DNA of 64,000 nucleotides from Epilithonimonas zeae (GCF_900141765.1 NZ_FSRK01000003.1:310001-374000), one strand, 5' to 3'. Counted from the stretch's first letter, positions 52,421 to 61,672 are shown. Numbers and translations: made by a program. Notes: a model not told the origin generated them from the letters alone.

Positions 52421-53056
52421 ATGTCTATAAAACTTGGCGACACCGCTCCGGATTTTGATGCAGAAAGCAGTTTAGGAAATCTAAATTTTTACGAATACCT
52501 CGGAGATTCTTGGGGGATTTTATTTTCTCACCCTGCAGATTACACTCCCGTTTGTACAACAGAACTGGGAAAAACATCACAATTGAAACCAGAATTTGAT
52601 AAAAGAAATACAAAAGTTCTGGCATTAAGCGTTGACGGAATTGAAAATCATAAAGGTTGGATTTCTGATATCAATGAAACTCAGAATACAGAAGTAGAAT
52701 TCCCGATCATTGCCGATCAGGACAAGAAAGTTTCAGAATTATATGATTTCATTCATCCGAACGCAAGCGCCACTTTAACCGTGAGATCTTTACTGATTAT
52801 TGATCCTAATAAAAAGGTAAGATTAATTATCACTTATCCAGCTTCAACGGGAAGAAATTTCACAGAAATCCTTAGAGTTTTGGATTCTTTGCAGTTGGTA
52901 GATGGTTATGGTGTAGCAACGCCGGTGGATTGGAAAGACGGTGATGATGTGATTATTCCGCCAGCGGTTTCTCAGGAAGATGCCGAAAAGAAATTCCCAA
53001 AAGGCGTAAAAGTGGTGAGACCTTATTTGCGCTTCACGCCTCAACCTAATAAATAA
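52421..53056 (+). CDS. 1-Cys peroxiredoxin (Prx6-like), 211 aa
   Basis: A thiol peroxidase that reduces hydrogen peroxide and organic peroxides. The active-site motif is FSHPADYTPVCTTELG with the peroxidatic Cys at 45 and the family Pro/Thr partners. No second Cys follows where 2-Cys enzymes have the resolving Cys, and the long C-terminal part with PATTPVDWK-like GVATPVDWKDGDDVIIPP belongs to the Prx6 group. The reductant is unknown; bacillithiol is possible because bshA is nearby, but this is speculation. Confidence 0.93.
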   Translation: MSIKLGDTAPDFDAESSLGNLNFYEYLGDSWGILFSHPADYTPVCTTELGKTSQLKPEFDKRNTKVLALSVDGIENHKGWISDINETQNTEVEFPIIADQDKKVSELYDFIHPNASATLTVRSLLIIDPNKKVRLIITYPASTGRNFTEILRVLDSLQLVDGYGVATPVDWKDGDDVIIPPAVSQEDAEKKFPKGVKVVRPYLRFTPQPNK

Positions 53057-53075
53057 TTCAAATCTTTCAAAAACC

Positions 53076-53108
53076 AAAAAGCTCAGAAATTGATTCTGAG
53101 CTTTTTGA
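53076..53108. terminator. Bidirectional terminator between convergent genes
   Basis: AAAAAGCTCAGAA (53076-53088) pairs with TTCTGAGCTTTTT (53094-53106) and T/A-runs lie on both sides. Confidence 0.88.
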
Positions 53109-53130
53109 TTTTTATTTGTAAGATTAAATT

Positions 53131-53895
53131 TTAATTAGTTGCGGTAAAGATTTCATTAGAAAACTCTCCGTTGCTTTTCGGCATTTCTATCACGATATTT
53201 CCGTTTTCGTAATAGCCAATTGTAGATTCGCCAGAACCAAGCTTCACTCTGTAAACATCCTTTTTTGCTGTCGATTTGAAGGTAGCAAAGGGAACAGAAC
53301 TATTGCCATCGACCAAAATAAACTGCGTGTCGTCGATTTTTATTTTTTGTAAAGTTGTTTTACCATTGGTATATCTCAAAGCAGTAGATACTTGCGTGGA
53401 AGTTTCTTTTGAGTTTGATTCGGAAGAGACTTTGTCGACTTCAGAAGACTTTGATTCAACAACTTGTTCTACAGTAACTTTAGGATTGGAAACAGGAATT
53501 TTGACCAAAGTCTGTCTCAATGCATCCTGATAACCTGGCTCAAACTCTTTTATTGTACTACTTCCCTTTTCAGACAAAATTACTTTATTACTACAATCTT
53601 TAAATTGTAAAATCACCTTGTTTCTGAACATACTTTTATCGTCTAACATTTCTGCAGTCAGAATTTTGCAAGGATTCATGAGCGCGTCATTAGGCCAATT
53701 GGATTTAGAATCTGTAAGAACCTGATATTTCTTCGCTTTCAAAGAATTTTTGAGGATCATATCCAAACCGTAGGACTTACTGTTTTTAAAATTAGCCAGC
53801 TCATCAGGGATTACCACATATTTGTAATCCGATACGATTTGAGCTTTGGCTGATATTAATAAGAAAATGGAGAATAAAATTGAGATTCTTTTCAT
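53131..53895 (-). CDS. Exported protein of unknown function, 254 aa
   Basis: A signal peptide covers ~18 residues (LLISAKAQ). The middle is Ser/Glu/Val-rich and low in complexity (VVESKSSEVDKVSSESNSKE), and the last part is beta-rich (TIGYYENGNIVIEMPKSNGE). I do not recognise the family. It follows the 987-residue T9SS protein by 12 bases and ends the four-gene minus-strand operon, so it may take part in the same process. Confidence 0.65.
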   Translation of the reverse strand: MKRISILFSIFLLISAKAQIVSDYKYVVIPDELANFKNSKSYGLDMILKNSLKAKKYQVLTDSKSNWPNDALMNPCKILTAEMLDDKSMFRNKVILQFKDCSNKVILSEKGSSTIKEFEPGYQDALRQTLVKIPVSNPKVTVEQVVESKSSEVDKVSSESNSKETSTQVSTALRYTNGKTTLQKIKIDDTQFILVDGNSSVPFATFKSTAKKDVYRVKLGSGESTIGYYENGNIVIEMPKSNGEFSNEIFTATN

Positions 53896-53907
53896 TGTCT
53901 AGAAAAT

Positions 53908-56871
53908 TTAATTTTTAATGAATTTTTGAGAATATAAAATTCCATCTTTTGATTTAATTTCAATGACGTACAGACCCTTATTGATTTTAGAGACATCGAT
54001 GGTCTGATTTTCCTGAGTATATTTCCCAGATGAAACAATGTTTCCAGCCATATTATAGATTTTATAAGACTCAGGATTATAATCTTTATCATATTTGACT
54101 TTGATAAACTCCGAAGCAGGGTTAGGATATAATAGAAGTTTAATTTTCTGAACCGAGTTGTCTGCTTCTTTAATATTCAAATAAACGGGGAGTTCTGAAG
54201 TGACCTGGTAATACTCTAGACCAGACTTTTTGGTGACAGCGGTAAAAAGCAGTTTGTTCTCATCTACAAATAGATCACCTAAAAATTCATTTTTATCAAT
54301 ATTAAATGCATCTTCATTGCTAACATTTATTGTTAATGATACATTTTCCGTAGCCTTGCCATTGGTTCTCCAAAGTTTATTGTCATTGGTTTTGGTGAAA
54401 TATACATAGTTATTGATACATTTCAAATCTTTGATGAAATTATCTTCTCCAGATTGATTTTCAACTTTATGAACCAATTCTGTTTGACTATAGTCATTAG
54501 TTTTCCAAAGCGCATAGATTTTGTCATAAGTTCCATCATAATAGCTGGAATAACGGTTTCCCGAGCCTATAAAAAGATTGTCTCCACAAGTCAACATTTT
54601 GTTCTGACTGCGGAAATAATCGCTATTGTTACCTGCTTGATAAATATTTTTGATATTTTCCGGCGTTCCATCGGTCTGATATATTGCGCCAGAAGTAGTG
54701 TAATAAAACTTATTTTTGAATTCGACACCTACATTATTAATGGCATCAGGATAAAAATAAGGTGTATAATGATTTTTCAACAATGTTGTACCAGATTGAG
54801 TTCCGTCAGAAATATATAAGCTGGAATTATAGAAAGAGCCATTGGAAAAGCTGCCTTTTGATATCAAAATTTTACCATTCAAAGCGCCCAGCAGTTTTGG
54901 ATCACCATCGTTACTGTTTTCATCTAAAAAGCTGATGACACTTTTGGTGTTTTCCGGCGTTCCATCTGTACGCCAAATAGTTCTAATGCTGTTATCCTTG
55001 CCTATAAAATAAAGATAACCACCTGTTATAACTGTTTGAGAATCCAAATTATACAGCCCACCATTTTCGTCGGTAGAAATATCTTTCAGAAGCTCAATCT
55101 CAGTCGCACCTTTTTTGATTCTGAAAAGTTCTGTACCAATTCTACTGTCGTAAGCAGAAAATATGAGATATTCATCATTGAGATTTTCGAATATTCTACC
55201 AATATCATACAAAGTATTACCGACATACTTTACAAAAATAGTATTTTCAAATGTTCCGTCTGTTTTGGCGAAAAGTGAATAATTGTTATTATTGATGCCA
55301 ACATTGTATGTTCCTTTCTGATAGATGTCATTGCCTAACTTTATCAACCCTGAATTAGAAAGGGAAGCCATCTCACCATTCCACTCGTGTTTCAAATTGT
55401 TAAGAATGGTTTTTTCCCCAGTTTCAGGATTAATCTTAAAAAATTGATTTCCATAGAGACCATTATTAGCCACGATGATTAATCCGCTAGAATTCCTGAT
55501 AAAACCATTGGGATTACTGCTCTGCGTGGTATTAGAATCTGCCAGAAGCGATATTTCTCTCGTTTGTTTATTAACTTTGAATAACTCTGCGCCATTTTCT
55601 GGTGTAGATGCCGTCAAATAAAGAAAATCATTGCCGTCGATAAAATTACTTGCTTCATCTGTATAAATAGTTGGCGTTGCATTGGGAATTCGAAACAGTC
55701 CCTTTTCATCATTGTAAAGCCAGAAATTGCTTCCATTATTAGCTCTTGTCAAAATCAATTCCTGATAATTGGAAGAGGATTTATAAAGCAAAGGTCTGTC
55801 TAATTCGGGATCGGTAATTGGGATTTGTCTGGTTCCATCAGTTGTTCCATCAGTCTCCCATATTTGGTAATTCCCAGAATTATTGATAACATCAAAAGCA
55901 ACTTTATTTCGATACCTAACGACCTTTGAATTGATGCCTACACTTCCCCAAACACCAGGAACGACATCTTTTATTAATTTTGTTCCATCAACTGTCCCAT
56001 CGCTTACCCACGGCTCTGCTCCAAACGCAGAATCGGTTCCTCCAAAAACAAAACTATTTCCAAGCGAATATCCTTGCATAAAATTACCTCGTACTTTGTT
56101 GGTAAATTTTTTTGTACCAGCAGTGGTTCCGTCAGATTCCCAAACTGCTGACTCCGTATCATATGCGAAAAAATAAAACTTGTTGTTAAAATCAACAATA
56201 TCAAAATCATTCCCAATTGCACTGCCTGTGTTTGAAATCTTCTTCAAAAGAAAAGTACCATCTGTAGTTCCATCAGAAATCCAGACTTGTTTTCCATTAA
56301 TTCCATCGTCTATAGCTGTTACTACTTTGTTTCCAAAAACTCTCAGATTCACGGATCCGCTCGTATACGATCCGAAAGTCTTTAGCTTTTTAGTTCCTGC
56401 GTTAGTACCGTCACTTATCCACAATTGATAATTGATCAAGAAATAAATTTTATTTCCTGCTAAAACTACATCTTGGAAAAAAGATAAATCAGATGGAAAA
56501 GGAAAAACATATTGAGTTCCTGCTTCAGTACCATCAGTTGAAAACAGCCAATAGTTAGAAAAGTTGGATCTCGCTAAAAAGAATACTTTATCGTTTAAAA
56601 TATTGAAGTGTGGATTATTATCAATCCCACTATTACTGAATGGAAAAATATCTTTTACCAACTTAGACTTACCTGTTCCGAAATCGTAATCCCAAAGTTC
56701 TCTCCCTGTATCGCCACCTTCTGCAGTGAAAATCAGTTGATTTTTATATCTCAAAGTGTAATAAGGCGTGCTGGAACCTTGAAAGTTAATTTCATTAAGT
56801 TTAGCAGTGATATTTTGTGCCTGAAAAAATGATATTAGAAATAAAGATATTAAAAGTAAAGTTCTTGTCAT
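53908..56871 (-). CDS. Secreted T9SS protein with repeated DGTxxGT-type motifs, 987 aa
   Basis: A signal peptide (to about residue 18) precedes a repetitive body. Motifs of the form [LVIP]W-x-x-DGT-x-x-GT recur at least six times, for example LWISDGTNAGT, VWISDGTTDGT, VWESDGTTAGT, PWVSDGTVDGT and LYISDGTQSGT, with weaker DGTPENT forms later. This is the ELWxxDGTxxGT repeat pattern of beta-propeller-like surface proteins. The last ~75 residues (LLYPNPASEFIKVKYD to YSQKFIKN) are a T9SS type A sorting domain. The PorV2-like gene is immediately upstream (15-base gap), the expected position for a partner. Confidence 0.92.
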   Translation of the reverse strand: MTRTLLLISLFLISFFQAQNITAKLNEINFQGSSTPYYTLRYKNQLIFTAEGGDTGRELWDYDFGTGKSKLVKDIFPFSNSGIDNNPHFNILNDKVFFLARSNFSNYWLFSTDGTEAGTQYVFPFPSDLSFFQDVVLAGNKIYFLINYQLWISDGTNAGTKKLKTFGSYTSGSVNLRVFGNKVVTAIDDGINGKQVWISDGTTDGTFLLKKISNTGSAIGNDFDIVDFNNKFYFFAYDTESAVWESDGTTAGTKKFTNKVRGNFMQGYSLGNSFVFGGTDSAFGAEPWVSDGTVDGTKLIKDVVPGVWGSVGINSKVVRYRNKVAFDVINNSGNYQIWETDGTTDGTRQIPITDPELDRPLLYKSSSNYQELILTRANNGSNFWLYNDEKGLFRIPNATPTIYTDEASNFIDGNDFLYLTASTPENGAELFKVNKQTREISLLADSNTTQSSNPNGFIRNSSGLIIVANNGLYGNQFFKINPETGEKTILNNLKHEWNGEMASLSNSGLIKLGNDIYQKGTYNVGINNNNYSLFAKTDGTFENTIFVKYVGNTLYDIGRIFENLNDEYLIFSAYDSRIGTELFRIKKGATEIELLKDISTDENGGLYNLDSQTVITGGYLYFIGKDNSIRTIWRTDGTPENTKSVISFLDENSNDGDPKLLGALNGKILISKGSFSNGSFYNSSLYISDGTQSGTTLLKNHYTPYFYPDAINNVGVEFKNKFYYTTSGAIYQTDGTPENIKNIYQAGNNSDYFRSQNKMLTCGDNLFIGSGNRYSSYYDGTYDKIYALWKTNDYSQTELVHKVENQSGEDNFIKDLKCINNYVYFTKTNDNKLWRTNGKATENVSLTINVSNEDAFNIDKNEFLGDLFVDENKLLFTAVTKKSGLEYYQVTSELPVYLNIKEADNSVQKIKLLLYPNPASEFIKVKYDKDYNPESYKIYNMAGNIVSSGKYTQENQTIDVSKINKGLYVIEIKSKDGILYSQKFIKN

Positions 56872-56886
56872 AGGATTTTGTTTTTA

Positions 56887-57972
56887 TTAATTTCTGAAAC
56901 CTTGCATATCCAATTTCAAAGAAAAGAAATTAGAATAAAAATTGGAACCACCAATTCCTGAGTTTGTGATGGCGTAATCTAATGTTAAGCCTTTATATTT
57001 AATTCCAATACCTGCACTGGGTTGGAAGGAAACTTTTCTTTTCAAATCTTCGATATCGGTAATCGATTGAAATCTATTGAGACCTAAACGTACGAATATC
57101 ATATCCTGGAAAATCAATTCTCCTCCAACGTAAGGTGTGATACTCGCGAAATCTGTGGATACTAGAGCTGCGGTTTTTGCAAAATCAATATTGACTCCTG
57201 CTTCCGGTAATAACTTCAAATCTCTATTGAATTCGTAAGTTTTACTGACACCAAGATTCAACTTGGGCATTGTTATTTCCATTTTGTCTGTCGGAGCTGG
57301 GTTAAATTCTTCCCCATTCACAACTGCTGACAATTCTTTCTGATTGATTGTCCAGAAATTGACAGTAGTTGTTGCATCTCTCAGCATAAATCCATAATTC
57401 CAATCGGTGTCTGTACGATAAACTGCGCCAATATCAAATCCAAAACCATAACCACTTGCAAACTTCCCCACGTTCCTGTAAACGACTTTTGCTGTTGCTC
57501 CTACGTCTAATTTTTGATTTCCATTGGGATGAAAAGCGTAAGAAAATAATGCAGCATAATCTGAAGTTGAGAAAGAGCTGATTTTATCATAATCAATATT
57601 TCCCTCAGAATCTATTAACTGAGTTGTATTAAGAATATTATCAACCCCTAATCTTACTAATGAAATGGCAAAAACGCCATTTCCGTAATCCAAAGGTTTA
57701 GCATAAGCAATGTAATCGTATTTAGCAATGGATTCAAAATATTCTGCGTGCATCGCTGCGACTTGCCAATCGCGGTCAATTTTCATCAGACCAGCCGGAT
57801 TCCACATCGGAGAATAAACATCATCCTGGTTAGAAATAACAGCGCCACCCATTGCAAGCCCTCTTGCTCCAGCTCCAATATTCAAAAATTCATTAGAATA
57901 TTTTCTGATGATTTGGGCATCAAAGATTTGTGAAAAAATAATCAGTAAAAAAAATAAAATTCTTTTCATCAA
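56887..57972 (-). CDS. PorV/PorQ-family outer-membrane barrel (PorV2-like), 361 aa
   Basis: A beta-barrel outer-membrane protein of the PorV/PorQ family (UPF0164). The N-terminal GAGARGLAMGGAVISNQDDV, with YSPMWNPAGLMKI directly after it, is the family hallmark. PorV shuttles T9SS cargo; paralogues such as PorV2 are known in flavobacteria next to specific cargo. A signal peptide (about residues 1-19) and amphipathic strands (GFGFDIGAVYRT, AGIGIKYKGLTLDYAITN) fit a 14-strand-type barrel. It sits between the EamA gene and the DGT-repeat T9SS gene with gaps of 7 and 15 bases. Confidence 0.85.
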   Translation of the reverse strand: MMKRILFFLLIIFSQIFDAQIIRKYSNEFLNIGAGARGLAMGGAVISNQDDVYSPMWNPAGLMKIDRDWQVAAMHAEYFESIAKYDYIAYAKPLDYGNGVFAISLVRLGVDNILNTTQLIDSEGNIDYDKISSFSTSDYAALFSYAFHPNGNQKLDVGATAKVVYRNVGKFASGYGFGFDIGAVYRTDTDWNYGFMLRDATTTVNFWTINQKELSAVVNGEEFNPAPTDKMEITMPKLNLGVSKTYEFNRDLKLLPEAGVNIDFAKTAALVSTDFASITPYVGGELIFQDMIFVRLGLNRFQSITDIEDLKRKVSFQPSAGIGIKYKGLTLDYAITNSGIGGSNFYSNFFSLKLDMQGFRN

Positions 57973-57979
57973 AAGCTGT

Positions 57980-58879
57980 TTACAGAGGATTGGTTTCTGC
58001 AGTTATCTCTTCTTTTTTTCGTTTTGATTTTATAATACCATTGATAACAATTGCTGTAATCATCACCAAAGAAGCAATATAAAAAATGGGACTCATATGC
58101 TCTGAAGCTCCAAAGATAAAAAAAGCCAGAATAATCCCATAAACAGGTTCAAGATTTACAGTCAGAATCAATGTGAAAGGTGAAATAAACTTCATCAGCT
58201 TTACACTTTCGAACATTGGATAAGCCGTAAAAACAGATGCCAACAATACTATTAACGCAATATCGGTATAACTTATTTCACTGAAAGAAGAAATTTGTCC
58301 TGTGAAAATAAAAAACAGACTAATGACCAACCATCCGCCGGCAATCTCGTAGAAAATAATATTTCCGGAACTGGTTTTGCCAAAAATTTTACCGTTGAAA
58401 ACCGAAAAAATAGTTCCGAAAAGCGCACAAAGGATTCCGTAAAATATGCCTTCTTTGTATTTCAATTCCGCATTAAAAATCAGAGAAATACAAATCACAA
58501 TGATGATTCCTATAATAACCTCGATCCAATCTGGTTTTCTTTTAAAAACCAAAGGCTCGATCAAAGCTGCAAATAGCGTTGATAATGATAAGCAGGAAAG
58601 CGCGATTGATACATTGGAAACTTTAATTGACTGAAAAAAGAACAGCCAGTGAAAAGCCATAACACTTCCTATTCCAACCAATTTTAGCAACAAGCCTTTT
58701 GTAACTTTAATGCTTTCTTTTTTGACAATACGTAGATATAAGTAAAGAAAAACAGCAGCGAATGACATTCTGTAAAAAACCAAAAGTGGCGCATCAGTAG
58801 AAATCAATTTTCCTAAAATAGCTGTGAAGCCCCATAAAAAGACGATAAAATGTAACCTCAGCAGATAAGAATTCTTCAT
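57980..58879 (-). CDS. EamA/DMT-family membrane transporter, 299 aa
   Basis: A ten-helix drug/metabolite transporter built of two EamA repeats (residues ~8-140 and ~150-285). Helices are visible throughout (FIVFLWGFTAILGKLI; FHWLFFFQSIKVSNVSIAL; LLVFYRMSFAAVFLYLYLRI). The tail is basic and cytoplasmic (KSKRKKEEITAETNPL). The substrate is unknown. It is the first gene of the minus-strand operon leading to PorV2 and the T9SS protein; whether it is functionally tied to them is unclear. Confidence 0.88.
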   Translation of the reverse strand: MKNSYLLRLHFIVFLWGFTAILGKLISTDAPLLVFYRMSFAAVFLYLYLRIVKKESIKVTKGLLLKLVGIGSVMAFHWLFFFQSIKVSNVSIALSCLSLSTLFAALIEPLVFKRKPDWIEVIIGIIIVICISLIFNAELKYKEGIFYGILCALFGTIFSVFNGKIFGKTSSGNIIFYEIAGGWLVISLFFIFTGQISSFSEISYTDIALIVLLASVFTAYPMFESVKLMKFISPFTLILTVNLEPVYGIILAFFIFGASEHMSPIFYIASLVMITAIVINGIIKSKRKKEEITAETNPL

Positions 58880-58902
58880 TAGGAATATTGATTTTCAATT
58901 TG

Positions 58903-58936
58903 CAAAATTAGGATAAATTTCTTGTTTTGAAGTCAA
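58903..58936 (-). promoter_or_regulatory. Promoter of the EamA-PorV2-T9SS operon
   Basis: On the minus strand TTG (58934-58936), 23 bases, then TAATTTTG (58903-58910), 23 bases before the ATG. Both boxes fit, at the upper limit of spacing. Confidence 0.55.
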
Positions 58937-59036
58937 TAACCTATGATGTCTCAACGAAAAAATCCGTACAAAAATTCATACGGATCTCTAATAAGAAAAC
59001 TTATTAAAATAAACATAAACTAACTAAAAATTTATT

Positions 59037-59132
59037 TCATTTACCTCTCAAACGGAAAATCCAGAGATATATTACAAAAAGGAATATTAAATTTAAAGTA
59101 ATAACAATTAATAAACTCTTTCGTTTTGCCAT
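59037..59132 (-). CDS. Possible 31-residue single-helix membrane peptide
   Basis: A 32-codon frame from ATG (59130-59132) to TGA (59037-59039). The product starts MAKRKS, continues as one hydrophobic helix (LLIVITLNLIFLFVIYLWIF) and ends RLRGK: positive charges at both ends and a helix of ~20 residues, the layout of real small membrane proteins. It is not homologous to anything I know, and chance cannot be excluded in AT-rich DNA. It lies between divergent genes, on the strand opposite the carboxylase gene. Confidence 0.35.
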   Translation of the reverse strand: MAKRKSLLIVITLNLIFLFVIYLWIFRLRGK

Positions 59133-59154
59133 CAATCAAAAAATTTTATCTTTA
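59126..59154 (+). promoter_or_regulatory. Putative promoter of the acyl-CoA carboxylase gene
   Basis: TTG at 59126-59128, 18 bases, then TATCTTTA at 59147-59154, one base off TAnnTTTG. The ATG follows 17 bases later. Confidence 0.45.
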
Positions 59155-59171
59155 GACCCAAAGAAAACCCT

Positions 59172-60800
59172 ATGGATTTAGAATTCAATAAAAGAGAAGA
59201 TATCAACAAGCTGAAACTTTCTGACACCAAGAAAATTTTGTCCAAAATCAAATTAGGAGGCGGCGAAAAAGCGCTTCAAAAACAACGCGATCAAGGAAAA
59301 ATGACAGTGAGAGAACGTTTGGAGTATCTTTTTGATAAGAATTCTGACACCATAGAAATCGGTGCATTTGCAGGTTACGAGATGTATGAGAAAGAAGGTG
59401 GATGTCCTGCTGGCGGTGTGGTTGTAAAAATTGGATACATTGCCGGTAAACAGTGTATTGTTGTTGCCAATGATGCGACTGTAAAAGCTGGGGCTTGGTT
59501 CCCAATTACAGGAAAGAAAAATCTTAGAGCTCAGGAAATTGCGATGGAAAACCGTTTGCCAATTATTTATTTGGTAGATTCTGCAGGTGTTTATTTGCCA
59601 ATGCAGGATGAAATTTTTCCAGATAAAGAGATGTTTGGCAGAATTTTCAGAAATAATGCTAAAATGAGTTCTGCAGGGATTATTCAGATTTCTGCGATTA
59701 TGGGAAGCTGTGTTGCTGGTGGCGCTTATCTCCCGATAATGAGTGATGAAGCGATGATTGTTGACAAAACGGGAAGTATCTTTCTGGCAGGAAGTTATCT
59801 TGTTAAAGCGGCAATTGGCGAATCGATTGACAATGAAGCTTTGGGAGGTGCAACAATGCACAGCTCAATTTCTGGCGTCGTAGATTATAAAGCCAAGGAT
59901 GATAAAGATGCTTTGGATCGCATTAAAAATATAATGAAGTCAATCGGAGATTTTGAAAAAGCAGGCTTTGACAGAACCGAAAGTTTTCCTCCAAAAGAAA
60001 ATCCGGACAATATTTTTGGAATAATGCCAGCTGTGAGATCTGAGCAATATGACACTTTTGAAATCATTAAATGTCTCGTTGACAATTCCGAATACGAAGA
60101 ATACAAACCAGATTACGGTAAAAGCATTATTTGTGCAACTGCCAGAATCGATGGCTGGAGCGTAGGTATTGTTGCCAATCAAAGAAAACTCGTAAAAAGC
60201 GGAAAAGGCGAAATGCAATTTGGAGGCGTGATCTATTCTGATTCTGCTGATAAAGCAACGCGTTTTATTGCTAACTGTAATCAGAGAAAAATTCCGTTGG
60301 TATTTCTTCAGGATGTTACAGGCTTTATGGTTGGATCAAAATCTGAACAAGGCGGTATTATAAAAGACGGTGCAAAAATGGTCAATGCGGTTTCTAATTC
60401 TGTGGTTCCGAAATTCACTGTGATTACCGGAAATTCTTATGGCGCAGGAAATTACGCGATGTGTGGAAAAGCTTATGACCCAAGATTGATTGTGGCTTGG
60501 CCGTGGGCAGAATTAGCCGTGATGGGAGGTTCGCAGGCAGGAAATGTTTTATTACAAATCCAGGAATCTTCGCTTAAAAAACAAGGAAAGGAAATTTCGG
60601 AAGATGAAAGGAAAGAGATTCTTGACAAAATTCTGAAAGATTACAACAAACAAATCCAGCCAACTTACGCTGCAGCAAGGCTTTGGACAGATGCAATTAT
60701 CAACCCTCTTGATACCAGAAAATGGATCAGTATGGGAATAGAAGCGGCTAATCATTCTCCAATTACAGAAAAATTTAATCTAGGTGTGATTCAAGTATAA
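59172..60800 (+). CDS. Acyl-CoA carboxylase beta (carboxyltransferase) subunit, 542 aa
   Basis: Moves a carboxyl group from biotin to an acyl-CoA. The two crotonase-like halves are visible: VDSAGVYLPMQDEIFPDKEM with RIFRNNAKMSSAGIIQISAI and GSCVAGGAYLPIMSDEAMIV in the first, VFLQDVTGFMVGSKSEQGGI and NSYGAGNYAMCGKAYDPRLI in the second. The pattern is closest to methylcrotonoyl-CoA or related branched acyl-CoA carboxylases, but propionyl-CoA cannot be excluded. No biotin carboxylase or biotin carrier gene lies beside it. Confidence 0.9.
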   Translation: MDLEFNKREDINKLKLSDTKKILSKIKLGGGEKALQKQRDQGKMTVRERLEYLFDKNSDTIEIGAFAGYEMYEKEGGCPAGGVVVKIGYIAGKQCIVVANDATVKAGAWFPITGKKNLRAQEIAMENRLPIIYLVDSAGVYLPMQDEIFPDKEMFGRIFRNNAKMSSAGIIQISAIMGSCVAGGAYLPIMSDEAMIVDKTGSIFLAGSYLVKAAIGESIDNEALGGATMHSSISGVVDYKAKDDKDALDRIKNIMKSIGDFEKAGFDRTESFPPKENPDNIFGIMPAVRSEQYDTFEIIKCLVDNSEYEEYKPDYGKSIICATARIDGWSVGIVANQRKLVKSGKGEMQFGGVIYSDSADKATRFIANCNQRKIPLVFLQDVTGFMVGSKSEQGGIIKDGAKMVNAVSNSVVPKFTVITGNSYGAGNYAMCGKAYDPRLIVAWPWAELAVMGGSQAGNVLLQIQESSLKKQGKEISEDERKEILDKILKDYNKQIQPTYAAARLWTDAIINPLDTRKWISMGIEAANHSPITEKFNLGVIQV

Positions 60801-60809
60801 AATTTATTT

Positions 60810-60817
60810 TATCTTTG
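60810..60817 (+). promoter_or_regulatory. -7 element of the exported-protein gene
   Basis: TATCTTTG, 18 bases before the ATG at 60836. It lies just after the carboxylase stop and overlaps the TTG at 60815, which therefore is not the start. Confidence 0.55.
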
Positions 60818-60835
60818 CAAGACACACTTATAAAG

Positions 60836-61528
60836 ATGAAAAATTTATTTATTCCGATTGCCGGTTTCCTGGCAATCACCAACTTGTATGGACAATGCGC
60901 CATCACACCAAGTAAAATACCAACCCCAAACGAAATCACAACCATTACAGTTAATGCCGATGCACAATGTGATGAGTGCTATTCCTGGAAATCGTCCAAC
61001 GAACAAGTTGTAAAGATTGAAGGCAACAACAAACTGAAAAGTGTAAATCTGGCAGGAAAAAGTTTTGGAAAAAGTACAATTTCTGTTTCTATCTTAACAG
61101 ATAAAGGCGTTGTGCTATGCGAAAAAAACATTGACATTGTTGACCCAAAACAAAATCTTCTTGAGAACAGTTGTGGTATCAATATCGATGATTTCAAAGA
61201 TGTGAAGGTGAGCGAATCTATTATTTCGTTCTTTCCAAATGCCAATTCCGGAGATTATGTTTACAAATGGACTGTAACTTATGCCAATGGTGAAGCCAGT
61301 GAATCCACAGAAAAGATTCCGCAATTCACATACTCGGAAAGTAATTACATCAATTCTGTAAAACTTAAAATTAGCAACAAAGTTCTTTTGTGCTCTATTA
61401 CATTGTCGAAAAAATTTGATGCTAACTATTGGAAAGCTTCCAAAAACATCGTGGAGCAGAAAGTATATTCTCCAATCAGTTACAGCGATTATGTGAAACC
61501 GACAGACAAATCTAAAATATCACATTAA
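60836..61528 (+). CDS. Exported protein of unknown function, 230 aa
   Basis: A signal peptide ends at about residue 19 (ITNLYGQ). After it the protein begins CAITPSKIPTPNEITTITVN and contains two stretches with Cys pairs (DAQCDECYSW) and Ig-like beta strands (KSTISVSILTDKGVVLCEKN; YVYKWTVTYANGEASESTEK). The repeat-like pattern resembles PKD/Ig-like domains of secreted Bacteroidota proteins, but there is no T9SS sorting domain. The ATG at 60836 is chosen over a TTG at 60815 because the -7 element overlaps the latter. Confidence 0.65.
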   Translation: MKNLFIPIAGFLAITNLYGQCAITPSKIPTPNEITTITVNADAQCDECYSWKSSNEQVVKIEGNNKLKSVNLAGKSFGKSTISVSILTDKGVVLCEKNIDIVDPKQNLLENSCGINIDDFKDVKVSESIISFFPNANSGDYVYKWTVTYANGEASESTEKIPQFTYSESNYINSVKLKISNKVLLCSITLSKKFDANYWKASKNIVEQKVYSPISYSDYVKPTDKSKISH

Positions 61529-61555
61529 GTCTTAAAAACTTAAATAAACTGAAGA

Positions 61556-61581
61556 AACTTCCAGCAATGGAAGTTTTTTTT
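61556..61581 (+). terminator. Intrinsic terminator of the exported-protein gene
   Basis: AACTTCC (61556-61562) pairs with GGAAGTT (61569-61575) around AGCAAT, then a T-run. Confidence 0.85.
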
Positions 61582-61645
61582 ATTCTTAATTTCAAATAAA
61601 TTTTAATAAAATTAAAATATTTTTTAACTTTATTAAAATTATTAT

Positions 61646-61653
61646 TACATTTG
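61646..61653 (+). promoter_or_regulatory. -7 element of the DUF2089 operon
   Basis: TACATTTG matches TAnnTTTG, 19 bases before the ATG at 61673. Confidence 0.5.
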
Positions 61654-61672
61654 TAAAACAAAATTAAACTAA

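Noticed and set aside
53908-56871. CRISPR-like regular repeats
   Set aside because: The recurring pattern is at protein level (DGTxxGT motifs); DNA repeats are divergent and not separated by equal spacers.
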